DNA from: Candidatus Saccharimonadota bacterium
Lineage (GTDB): Bacteria; Patescibacteriota; Saccharimonadia; Saccharimonadales; UBA10212
Assembly: GCA_016187175.1 (NCBI GenBank)
Contig: JACPKG010000021.1
Coordinates: 1 to 42,846, forward strand
Direction of reading: 5' to 3'
DNA: 42,846 nucleotides
The stretch's first letter is position 1; every line of letters begins with the position of its first letter. The notes under the pieces were generated by a model that made no database searches, was not told the DNA's origin, and saw only the letters and a program-made list of their open reading frames with translations. The position numbers were made by a program, and so were the translations under genes. Shown here in pieces: positions 36,071 to 42,825 of the stretch.

Positions 36071-36739
36071 ATGATACGTAAGGATCAAAATGGCAATGTT
36101 CCCTGGGCTGTTATTATCATGCTTCTTGTGGTTACACTAATCTCCACTACTCTTTTTGCTATCAAGACATGGGATGATAAACAAGAGTATAAGAACAATG
36201 TCGATAAAATTGTTGTTGCTGCAGTAGACAAAGCGAAAGCTGACCAAAACAACCAGTTAGAGAAAGCCTTTGCCGAAAAAGAAAAACTGCCAAACAAAAC
36301 TTATAAAGGTCCGGTAACTTATGGAACAATCACTTTTGATTATCCTAAAACCTGGAGTGCTTATGTTGATGAAGCATCAACCAACCAGCCTATTAACGGT
36401 TATTTCCACCCAGGTGTTATTCCAGGGCTACAGAGTACGGCGGCTTATGCTCTGCGTGTAGAACTAAGCAACCAAGACTACAGCACAGTCCTTAAACAAT
36501 ATGACACCACTATCAAGGACGGCAGCCTGAAGGCCGCAGCCTATGTTCCGCCAAAAATGGCTGGCGTCGCTAATGTTCAACCGGGAACGAAGCTAGACGG
36601 GAAGCTTGACCAAGACACTAATGGTTCAATGGTGATAATCAAAGTGCGTGACAAGACACTAAAAATTTACTCTGAGAGCAATGATTTTTTCAACGACTTC
36701 AACAATCCGATTCTTGCTAGCCTAACTTTCGCCCCTTAA
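36071..36739 (+). CDS. Single-TM extracytoplasmic protein, unknown function
   Basis: A basic start (MIRKDQNGN) is followed by a membrane helix (VPWAVIIMLLVVTLISTTLF), a charged helical linker (about residues 40-65, DKIVVAAVDKAKADQNNQLE) and a compact domain from KGPVTYGTITFDYPKTWSAY to the end. The FDYPKTW phrase recalls PsbP-like or lipoprotein folds in which a strand-Pro-W stretch opens the domain, but I cannot place it. The internal ATG at 36071 is preferred to one at 36044, because a TACATA box lies six bases before it. It is probably transcribed alone. Confidence 0.65.
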   Translation: MIRKDQNGNVPWAVIIMLLVVTLISTTLFAIKTWDDKQEYKNNVDKIVVAAVDKAKADQNNQLEKAFAEKEKLPNKTYKGPVTYGTITFDYPKTWSAYVDEASTNQPINGYFHPGVIPGLQSTAAYALRVELSNQDYSTVLKQYDTTIKDGSLKAAAYVPPKMAGVANVQPGTKLDGKLDQDTNGSMVIIKVRDKTLKIYSESNDFFNDFNNPILASLTFAP

Positions 36740-36815
36740 CGGACGGGTAACCTACGACCTACAATCTGTAACCCAAAAATCGGTGCTATAATCTAGACAG
36801 CAATTTATTGAGGGT

Positions 36816-37559
36816 ATGAGAAAAAGTAAAACTAGCCACGCGGCAGGGGACTCGTCCCCAGTCTATGCACTTTTAGCGGCACTTAGCGATGATCTGAGCC
36901 TGCCGCTGCTGCAGATTAAAGGTATCGTTGAGTCACTGCAGACTGAAAGTTTTGCCCGACAAGCGGTAAGGGCCCACGCTGACAAAATATTACTGAGCGC
37001 AGATAACGGTTTGCAGTTAATAGAAGCCTATCGGTTGGTACTTAAAGCCAGCCAAGTAAGCGATATGGAGTTTCAACCGGTGGCCATCGGCGCTGTGCTG
37101 GCTGAAGTAGCTCACCGTCTAACGCCTTATGCTAAAAAATACGACACCGAACTTTTAGTTGATGTCCAAAATCGCCTTACGCCAGTGCTTGCCCATCCCC
37201 AGAGCCTGTTAGCCGCACTGCAAGTTTTAAGCGCCAGCATGATCCGTGCCCAGGCGGCCCAGGTCCAACAAAAACACTACAAATTATTGCTTGGCGCACA
37301 CCGCCACGGGAGTGTCATATCTACTGGGGTATTTAGTAGTGTTCATGGGTTGAGCGATAAAACTCTACGGACAGCCCGCAGCTTGGTAGGTAGGGCGAGG
37401 CAGCCATTGCCTAGTATTCCTCCGGGGGCCGCTAGCGGCGTGTTGATTGCGGATATGCTTTGCAGTGCCATGTGGCAACCATTGCGAGCTGCCGCCCATG
37501 GTGGCATGCATGGACTGGCCACTGCTGTACCAGTCAGTAAGCAGTTGCAAATCATCTAA
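36816..37559 (+). CDS. Degenerate histidine kinase-like protein
   Basis: The N-terminal part has the shape of a HisKA dimerisation domain: AALSDDLSLPLLQIKGIVES matches the usual S-H-D-L-x-x-P-L phosphoacceptor box, but the His is replaced by Asp (D25). A weak ATPase-like part follows: LAHPQSLLAALQVLSASM is in place of an N-box and lacks the Asn. GVLIADMLCSAM may be a relic of a G-box. No membrane segment or sensor domain is present. Phosphotransfer from this protein is therefore unlikely. A complete response-regulator receiver follows, so a non-enzymatic or binding role is plausible. Confidence 0.6.
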   Translation: MRKSKTSHAAGDSSPVYALLAALSDDLSLPLLQIKGIVESLQTESFARQAVRAHADKILLSADNGLQLIEAYRLVLKASQVSDMEFQPVAIGAVLAEVAHRLTPYAKKYDTELLVDVQNRLTPVLAHPQSLLAALQVLSASMIRAQAAQVQQKHYKLLLGAHRHGSVISTGVFSSVHGLSDKTLRTARSLVGRARQPLPSIPPGAASGVLIADMLCSAMWQPLRAAAHGGMHGLATAVPVSKQLQII

Positions 37560-37568
37560 AAATATTGG

Positions 37569-37648
37569 GAGGTCCGACCTTGGAAAAAGCAAAGAGATTT
37601 TATGCAAAATCACCAGATTTTACCTATCTTTTTCCAAGGTCGGACCTC
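37569..37648. repeat. AAGGTCCGACCTT-type palindromic element, copy 4
   Basis: The 21-bp arms at 37569-37589 and 37628-37648 are perfect reverse complements, beginning GAGGTCCGACCTTGG. The interior reads AAGAGATTTTATGC, then CACCAGATTTTACCTATC. This is the best-preserved copy in the window. It lies between the kinase-like gene and the response regulator. Confidence 0.9.
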
Positions 37649-37669
37649 TTGCAAAAAGAGTTTGCTTAA

Positions 37670-38044
37670 ATGGCCCGTATTTTATTGATTGAGCCGGACC
37701 GAATCATGGCTGTGAACTTCAAAAAAGTCTTGAAGCGGGCAGGCCACACAGTTGATTGGCATGTGGATGCCCAGACGGCTATTGATAGTACTGACCAGGT
37801 GCTGCCGAACATTATAGTGCTTGATTTATTTATAGCTGGCCACAGTGGTGTTGAGTTCTTGTACGAGTTTCGCAGTTACCCGGAGTGGCAAGACGTACCG
37901 ATCATAATTTATAGCAGCGTGTCTGCCCAGGATATACAGTTAGAAGGCCTGGGCTTTAGTCAACTAGGTATTACTGCTTATCGCTACAAATCAGCGACTG
38001 CAATATCCGAACTTGCCAGGTCTATTGACCAAGTTCTACCATGA
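37670..38044 (+). CDS. Single-domain response regulator (receiver only)
   Basis: The receiver fold is complete: ILLIEPD at the acidic pocket (E8, D10), phosphoacceptor D52 in NIIVLDLFIAGHSGVEFL, the switch Ser in IIIYSSVSAQD and the conserved Lys in YRYKSAT. There is no output domain, so signalling would be by protein binding, as with CheY- or Spo0F-type proteins. The upstream kinase-like gene lacks its phosphoacceptor His. The phosphate source, if any, must lie elsewhere. The stop overlaps recO (ATGA). Confidence 0.9.
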   Translation: MARILLIEPDRIMAVNFKKVLKRAGHTVDWHVDAQTAIDSTDQVLPNIIVLDLFIAGHSGVEFLYEFRSYPEWQDVPIIIYSSVSAQDIQLEGLGFSQLGITAYRYKSATAISELARSIDQVLP

Positions 38045-38745
38045 GTTCGCGCCAATTTGCTACACAAGGTATTATTTTAAACCGGATTGATTACGGCGAA
38101 GCCGATCGCATACTAACCTTTTTAACACCTGATCACGGCAAGGTTGGGGCAATCGCCAAAAGCGTACGTAAAAGCCAAAGCAAACTGGCCGGTGGTATCG
38201 AACTATTTTCCGTCAGCGACTTGACGCTAATAGCAGGTCGCGGTGAAATTAACACTCTTATTTCGTCGCGGCTAGTCCGTCACTACGGCAATATTGTTCA
38301 AGACATCGAACGGACTAATTTGGCTTATGAGCTTTTGCGAATTACCAATAAAGCGACCGAGGATAAGCCCGAGGCTGCTTACTTTGAACTACTAGACAGA
38401 GGTTTGGCTGCGCTTAACGAGCTTGAGATTGACGCCGGCTTGACAGGTCTTTGGTTTAATATGCAACTTCTAAAGCTGGCTGGCCATATGCCTAACCTAC
38501 GCTCAGATTCTTCGGGCGCCAAACTGAGTACCTCCAAATCCTACACTATTAATATGGAAAAGATGCGCTTCGATCCTCAGCCAAAGGGTAATGGTTCTTT
38601 GACAGCTAACCACATAAAATTTTTACGTCTCGGTTTTAGCGCGGGCAGGCCGCAGGTACTTCACCGCGTGACCGAAGCTGACCAAGTAGCGTCCGCTTGC
38701 GGGCCGCTTATCCAGTCCATGCTGAAGTCCTTCCTCCGAGTTTAA
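38041..38745 (+). CDS. recO: DNA repair protein RecO
   Basis: RecO anneals SSB-coated single strands and helps load RecA. The N-terminal OB fold is diagnostic: TQGIILNRIDYGEADRILTF, then LTPDHGKVGAIAKSVRKSQS and GIELFSVSDLTLIAGRGE. The C-terminal helical domain follows (ELLRITNKATEDKPEAAYFE, FNMQLLKLAGHMPNL). The zinc cysteines of some RecO proteins are absent. At 234 residues the length is normal. Translation is coupled to the response regulator by an ATGA overlap. Confidence 0.9.
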   Translation: MSSRQFATQGIILNRIDYGEADRILTFLTPDHGKVGAIAKSVRKSQSKLAGGIELFSVSDLTLIAGRGEINTLISSRLVRHYGNIVQDIERTNLAYELLRITNKATEDKPEAAYFELLDRGLAALNELEIDAGLTGLWFNMQLLKLAGHMPNLRSDSSGAKLSTSKSYTINMEKMRFDPQPKGNGSLTANHIKFLRLGFSAGRPQVLHRVTEADQVASACGPLIQSMLKSFLRV

Positions 38746-38804
38746 CAGGCTGTAACTTGTGTTAGTGCCTTGTGGCTCTTGTGATTATTGGCTTTAAAAA
38801 TATT

Positions 38805-38836
38805 CTACTAAAATTAACGATCGTTAATTTTGGTAG
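38805..38836. repeat. 32-bp palindrome, second member of the CTAC...GTAG family
   Basis: CTACTAAAATTAACGA is followed by TCGTTAATTTTGGTAG; the arms pair fully except for one T-G. It has the same length, ends and CGATCG centre as the palindrome in the CPBP gene, but a different stem. It lies between recO and the PnuC-like gene. Confidence 0.7.
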
Positions 38837-38869
38837 GAAATGTAATATACGTTACGAGCTTAAATAGTT

Positions 38870-38875
38870 TATAAT
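38870..38875 (+). promoter_or_regulatory. -10 box of the PnuC-like gene
   Basis: TATAAT lies 11 bases before the ATG at 38887. It marks that ATG as the start of a gene not otherwise evident because of its frameshift. Confidence 0.4.
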
Positions 38876-38886
38876 CTGTGGGTAAG

Positions 38887-39149
38887 ATGAGTGAGACGCT
38901 GGACATTGTTGCTCAAATAGGCATTGCTACTTTGGGCGTATTGTCAATCTTGCTGGTGGCTAAAAAAAACAAATGGGGCTTTGTAGTCGGCTTCGCCTCT
39001 CAGCCTTTTTGGTACATTACTGCCTACATTAATAAACAATGGGGAATATTTTTTTGAACTTTGCTTATAGCGCTACATGGTTAATCGGGATTTATGAGTG
39101 GTTTTATAAACCCAGCAAAAAAACATCAACGGAGTCTACCAAAACATGA
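38887..39149 (+). CDS. Small PnuC-like membrane protein, split by a frameshift at a T7 run
   Basis: The first frame (38887-39057) reads MSETLDIVAQIGIATLGVLS, then KKNKWGFVVGFASQPFWYIT and NKQWGIFF before TGA. One base back, another frame continues LNFAYSATWLIGIYEWFYKP to a TGA at 39147-39149. Together they give one ~88-residue three-helix protein of the small PnuC-like type (W-G-F, Q-P/N-x-x-W, N-x-x-Y and I-G-I-Y-x-W motifs). The break is at seven T (39049-39055); eight T would restore the frame. It could be a sequencing error, a real mutation, slippage, or a TTGA-coupled second ORF. The end overlaps the glyS start (ATGA). Confidence 0.65.
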
Positions 39150-40579
39150 GCGTGGCGTTGGAAGATATCGTTAGCTTGTGTAAGCGGCGCGGGTTTATAT
39201 ATCAAGGCAGTGAAATTTATGGCGGCTTGGCCGGCACCTGGGATTATGGGCCACTGGGCGCGCAGCTCAAGCGCAACATAGTTGACCAGTGGCTAAAATT
39301 CTTTGTTGATGGCTGGGACGATATGTACCTTGTCGACACGACGATTATTATGAACCCCAAAGTCTGGGAAGCTAGTGGTCACGTAGACACATTTAGTGAT
39401 CCGCTTGTTGAATGCGAAAACTGTCATAGTGTATTTCGTGTTGACCAGATTGATGTTAATAAGTGCCCATCTTGCGGTAAGGAACATTCATTCGGACAAC
39501 CGAAGCCATTCAATTTACTACTTAGGACCTTTGTGGGTCCAACGTGGGGATCTTTTGAGCCGAAAAACGGCACACATTTAACAGGAAAATTCGAAGAAAA
39601 GGACAGGAACAATCAGATAGTCCTTGAATTCGAGATGAAGGAACTTCAGAGAAATAACAGCGTAATGGTCTATGATAAACAGGGGCGGACTTATCTTCGG
39701 CCGGAGACGGCGCAGGGCATCTTCACTAATTTTAAAAATGTTGTCGATAGTTTCCAACCTGATATGCCCTTTGGCGTAGCCCAAATTGGAAAAGCTTTTC
39801 GTAACGAAATCAGTCCGCGCGACTTTATATTCCGAGTCCGAGAATTCGAAATTATGGAATTTGAATGGTTTATAGATCCTAAAGACTGGGAAAAGAATTT
39901 TGAAAAATGGCGCAAAGATATGAATTCCTGGTTCAAAAAACTGGGGCTCGATAGCTCGAAAATTAAGGAGCATGAAGTTCCGCCGGAAGACCGCGCGCAC
40001 TATTCAAAACGCACCATCGATTTTTATTATGATTTTCCGTCGCTGGGCTTTGACGAAATCGCCGGCCTAGCTTACCGCACCGATTTTGACCTTAAAAACC
40101 ACCAGGAAATGTCTGGCAAGAATTTAGAATACCGGCCAAAGGACGGCGGCAAACCATTCATCCCGCATGTTATCGAACCGACTTTTGGCGTTGACCGTCA
40201 TGTCATGGCAGTTATTTCTAATTCGTATTCTGTTGACGAACAAGCAGGAGAGCAGAGGATTTTTCTGAAGCTGCCAGCTCATTTGGCACCTGTCAAAGTT
40301 GCCGTCTTCCCATTACTGAAAAACAAGCCGGAGCTAGTCAAAAAAGCCAGGGAAGTTTATGTGATGCTCAAAAAAGACATCGGAGCAGTCGAATTTGATG
40401 ACAACGGCAACATCGGCAAGCGCTACCGCCGCCAAGACGAAATAGGGACTCCTTATTGCATCACCATCGACTTCGACACATTAAGGAATGATACAGTCAC
40501 GGTTCGTAATAGAGATACGACCAAACAAGAAAGAGTAAAAATAACAGATCTGGTGGGCAAGTTAGATGCCCGCCAATGA
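39146..40579 (+). CDS. glyS: Glycyl-tRNA synthetase, homodimeric type
   Basis: This is the eukaryote/archaea-like single-chain class II enzyme, not the bacterial alpha2beta2 form. It opens with LCKRRGFIYQGSEIYGGLAG and contains the zinc-ribbon-like CENCHSVFRVDQIDVNKCPS, motif 2 (GKAFRNEISPRDFIFRVREF), EFEWFIDP, motif 3 (VIEPTFGVDRHVMAVI) and the anticodon domain with YRRQDEIGTPYCITIDFDT. The C-terminus reads VTVRNRDTTKQERVKITDLV. A second, divergent version of that tail lies at 41239-41394 after a toxin-antitoxin pair. The stop overlaps the toxin ATG (ATGA). Confidence 0.95.
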   Translation: MSVALEDIVSLCKRRGFIYQGSEIYGGLAGTWDYGPLGAQLKRNIVDQWLKFFVDGWDDMYLVDTTIIMNPKVWEASGHVDTFSDPLVECENCHSVFRVDQIDVNKCPSCGKEHSFGQPKPFNLLLRTFVGPTWGSFEPKNGTHLTGKFEEKDRNNQIVLEFEMKELQRNNSVMVYDKQGRTYLRPETAQGIFTNFKNVVDSFQPDMPFGVAQIGKAFRNEISPRDFIFRVREFEIMEFEWFIDPKDWEKNFEKWRKDMNSWFKKLGLDSSKIKEHEVPPEDRAHYSKRTIDFYYDFPSLGFDEIAGLAYRTDFDLKNHQEMSGKNLEYRPKDGGKPFIPHVIEPTFGVDRHVMAVISNSYSVDEQAGEQRIFLKLPAHLAPVKVAVFPLLKNKPELVKKAREVYVMLKKDIGAVEFDDNGNIGKRYRRQDEIGTPYCITIDFDTLRNDTVTVRNRDTTKQERVKITDLVGKLDARQ

Positions 40580-40914
40580 ATCAATACAGAATCACTTACT
40601 ACCGGACAAGCCGTGGCGAAGAACCTTCGCGTTATTTTATCGAAAAGCAAGACAAAGCAACGCGCGCCAAAGTCGCTCGCTATATTAAATTGCTGGAGGC
40701 TTACGGGCCAAATTTAGGCATGCCACATGTCCGTTATCTAAAATCGGGCCTATATGAATTGCGAATACGCGGCCAAAACGAGCTAAGAATATTTTATATA
40801 GCGCTCACTAGCAAACGTACAGTAATGTTTTTGCATGCTTTCAGGAAACGTACCCAGAAGACTCCAGAGAACGAACTGAAAATTGCGCGGAGCAGACGAA
40901 GTGAGTTGACATAA
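40576..40914 (+). CDS. RelE/HigB-superfamily toxin
   Basis: The protein is of the HigB/Gp49 (DUF891) type: YFIEKQDKATRAKVARYIKL, then LLEAYGPNLGMPHVRYLKSG, LYELRIRGQNELRIFYIAL and VMFLHAFRKRTQKTP. The last part holds the Lys/Arg/His-rich active site typical of mRNA interferases. Such toxins cleave mRNA on the ribosome. The gene has no promoter of its own visible; its ATG overlaps the glyS stop, so it should be made whenever glyS is translated. The antitoxin gene follows 31 bases downstream with its own strong promoter. Confidence 0.85.
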   Translation: MNQYRITYYRTSRGEEPSRYFIEKQDKATRAKVARYIKLLEAYGPNLGMPHVRYLKSGLYELRIRGQNELRIFYIALTSKRTVMFLHAFRKRTQKTPENELKIARSRRSELT

Positions 40915-40948
40915 CTATAACACATACGTTATACTTATAACTGTTATG
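40906..40948 (+). promoter_or_regulatory. Antitoxin promoter with overlapping inverted-repeat operator
   Basis: A perfect TTGACA (40906-40911) is followed after 18 bases by TATACT (40930-40935). It overlaps the last toxin codons and gives the antitoxin its own transcript. Nested inverted repeats cover the -10: CATAAC (40910-40915) with GTTATG (40943-40948), and TATAAC (40916-40921) with GTTATA (40928-40933). This is a likely binding site for the HTH antitoxin, allowing feedback. Confidence 0.65.
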
Positions 40949-41242
40949 AGCGACATAATTATCAAGGGCCGAAAATTTACTAACGCTGCTGATGCAGTTG
41001 CTGAGTGGATGAAGGACCCAGAATTCAAGGCTGAATACGATGCGCTAGAAGAAGAATTCAGCTTAGCCGAGGAGTTTATAAAGGCTCGGCTGGAACGTAA
41101 GATGAGCCAAGCGGAGCTGGCTAAAAAAGCAGGCATGCAACAGGAAGCCATCGCCCGCTTGGAGAGCTTTGATTCCAACCCAACCCGCAAGACTCTCTCT
41201 AAGGTCGCTAAAGCTTTGGATAAAAAAATTAGCCTGGTATGA
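40946..41242 (+). CDS. HigA-like antitoxin with a Cro/C1-type HTH
   Basis: The C-terminal half is a helix-turn-helix of the Xre family: KMSQAELAKKAGMQQEAIAR, then LESFDSNPTRKTLSKVAKAL. The N-terminal half (EWMKDPEFKAEYDALEEEFS) is acidic and probably binds the toxin. The toxin-first order and the HTH antitoxin fit HigBA modules. A consensus promoter directly upstream gives it expression independent of glyS and the toxin. The stop overlaps an ATG (ATGA) that opens the displaced glyS tail. Confidence 0.88.
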   Translation: MSDIIIKGRKFTNAADAVAEWMKDPEFKAEYDALEEEFSLAEEFIKARLERKMSQAELAKKAGMQQEAIARLESFDSNPTRKTLSKVAKALDKKISLV

Positions 41243-41394
41243 CCATCGACTTCTTGAATATCCATCGTAGTTCACCTCATGCGGACGAAGGCGGGCAAAC
41301 CTTCGATGACGACACCATTACCATTAGGGACAGGGATACTACTCAACAGACTCGAGTCAAGACTAATAACATTAACAAAGAGCTTTCAAGATGA
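41239..41394 (+). pseudogene. Displaced copy of the glyS C-terminal tail
   Basis: A 51-codon frame overlaps the antitoxin stop (ATGA). It reads MTIDFLNIHRSSPHADEGGQ, then DDDTITIRDRDTTQQTRVK. This lines up with the end of GlyS (TIDF...DTVTVRNRDTTKQERVK). Twelve bases, ACCATCGACTTC, are identical at the two junctions (40463-40474 and 41242-41253). The middle and end diverge, so it is an old duplication or the original tail left behind when the toxin-antitoxin pair and a second tail came in. Translation is possible, but a function as a free peptide is unlikely. Confidence 0.7.
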
Positions 41395-41412
41395 GATCGT
41401 TGAAGGCTCTTT
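41377..41412 (+). terminator. Hairpin at the end of the displaced glyS tail
   Basis: AAAGAGCTTTCAA and TTGAAGGCTCTTT pair over 13 positions with one G-U, spanning the stop codon. No T run follows. It is placed where a terminator of the original glyS transcript would be expected. Confidence 0.45.
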
Positions 41413-41510
41413 GCAGATACTCAAACTGTTTAAATAGTAATAGTTGAGCAAGCAGGGAATACTTAACCCTCCTGCGCTGAAGCTACGAAGGGCAGGCAAG
41501 CCAAGCTATT

Positions 41511-42224
41511 ATGAAAGCGGAAGACATTAAAGTAGAGCTGGATAAACATGCCAATGCGGGGGCCGCTGCGCATGCGCAACGGTTTTTTAAGACTGGCGAA
41601 CAGCAATACGGGGCAGGCGATAAATTTATCGGCCTGCGCGTCCCGACTATTCGTGCCGTTTGCAAGCAGTTCAAAGACTTGCCGCTGGCTGAAATAGAAA
41701 AGTTGCTCGAGGACCCGATTCATGAACGCCGCTTGGCGGCGCTGATAATCATGACAAATCAAGCGAAGAGAGCGACAGAGACTGAAAAGAAAGAACTCTA
41801 CCAGCTGTACCTGCGCCGCACAGACCGCATAAACAACTGGGATTTAGTAGACATAAGTTGCCGGGATGTAATTGGCGGATATCTAATGGATAAGCCTCGC
41901 CAGCCTCTTTATAAACTCGCTCGCTCCGCAGATATTTGGGAGAGGCGGATTGCCATAGTCAGCACATGGCAATTCATACGCGAAAAGCAATTGGATGACA
42001 CATTTGCAATAGCCGAAATACAGCTCAATGACACGCACGACTTAATCCATAAAGCCATCGGTTGGATGCTGCGTGAAGCCGGCAAACGCAACAGGGCAGC
42101 GTTGCTAGAATTCTTGGATAAACACGCCCACGAAATGCCGCGCACAGCACTTAGATATTCGATTGAGCATTTATCGCCAGACCAACGACAGCATTACATG
42201 CAGCTTAGAACCAAAGTAAAATAA
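41511..42224 (+). CDS. DNA alkylation repair protein, AlkD-like HEAT-repeat glycosylase
   Basis: The protein is built of HEAT-like repeats and matches AlkD-type alkylpurine glycosylases. It has FIGLRVPTIRAVCKQFKDLP, HERRLAALIIMTNQAKR, the key RTDRINNWDLVDISCRDVIG (an active-site Trp-Asp pair), WERRIAIVSTWQFIREKQLD and LIHKAIGWMLREAGKRNRAA. The length of 237 residues is normal. These enzymes remove 3- and 7-alkylated purines without base flipping. A structured spacer with CCTGC/GCAGG repeats precedes the start; no clear promoter was found. Confidence 0.92.
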   Translation: MKAEDIKVELDKHANAGAAAHAQRFFKTGEQQYGAGDKFIGLRVPTIRAVCKQFKDLPLAEIEKLLEDPIHERRLAALIIMTNQAKRATETEKKELYQLYLRRTDRINNWDLVDISCRDVIGGYLMDKPRQPLYKLARSADIWERRIAIVSTWQFIREKQLDDTFAIAEIQLNDTHDLIHKAIGWMLREAGKRNRAALLEFLDKHAHEMPRTALRYSIEHLSPDQRQHYMQLRTKVK

Positions 42225-42228
42225 AATA

Positions 42229-42825
42229 GTGATTAGCGATAAATTTGTAATCTTTGCAGCCCTACTAAATCTATGGGGCAGTCTGGGGTACGCTTATCTA
42301 ACGCTAAAAGGCAAAGTGAAGCCTAATCGTGTGACATTTTCGCTATGGGCACTGGCACCTCTCGTTGCTTTTGGGGCGCAAATCGGAGAGGGCGTAGGAC
42401 TTCAATCACTAATGACATTTATGGTAGGCTTCGGGCCATTAATAGTTTTGACTGCTTCTTTTATGAATAAGAAGGCGTACTGGCGGCTGAAAAAATTTGA
42501 CTATGTATGCGGAGGACTATCATTGCTCGGCTTGGCCCTATGGGCTTTGACGGGCGAAGGTAATATGGCCATTGCTTTTGCTATTTTAGCTGATGGTTTA
42601 GCCGCTTTACCAACAGTCGTCAAATCATACATCGCACCTCAAACCGAAAACTGGTTATTGTACTTCCTGGGGGTAATTAGTGCGGGAATAACTATGCTTA
42701 CAATCGATACCTGGACCTTTGCCTACTGGGGATTCCCGGTCTATATACTATTGATCTGTGCTTTAATTTCTGCACTTGTTAAATTTAAATTAGGCACAAA
42801 GTTTCCGCTAAAATTTGCCACATGA
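42229..42825 (+). CDS. Multi-pass membrane protein, unknown function
   Basis: The start is a GTG four bases after alkD. Six or seven hydrophobic segments are visible. The opening FAALLNLWGSLGYAYLTLKG and KVKPNRVTFSLWALAPLVAF, with later ILADGLAALPTVVKSY, gives an internal-repeat feel like that of PQ-loop or SemiSWEET-type proteins, but the Pro-Gln pair itself is not clear. I do not assign a family. The stop overlaps the next ATG (ATGA), so alkD, this gene and the following one probably form one unit. Confidence 0.7.
   Translation: MISDKFVIFAALLNLWGSLGYAYLTLKGKVKPNRVTFSLWALAPLVAFGAQIGEGVGLQSLMTFMVGFGPLIVLTASFMNKKAYWRLKKFDYVCGGLSLLGLALWALTGEGNMAIAFAILADGLAALPTVVKSYIAPQTENWLLYFLGVISAGITMLTIDTWTFAYWGFPVYILLICALISALVKFKLGTKFPLKFAT

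Noticed and set aside
25861-37648. CRISPR array or tandem repeat from the repeated palindromes
   Set aside because: The copies are hundreds to thousands of bases apart, in both orientations, with no regular spacers.
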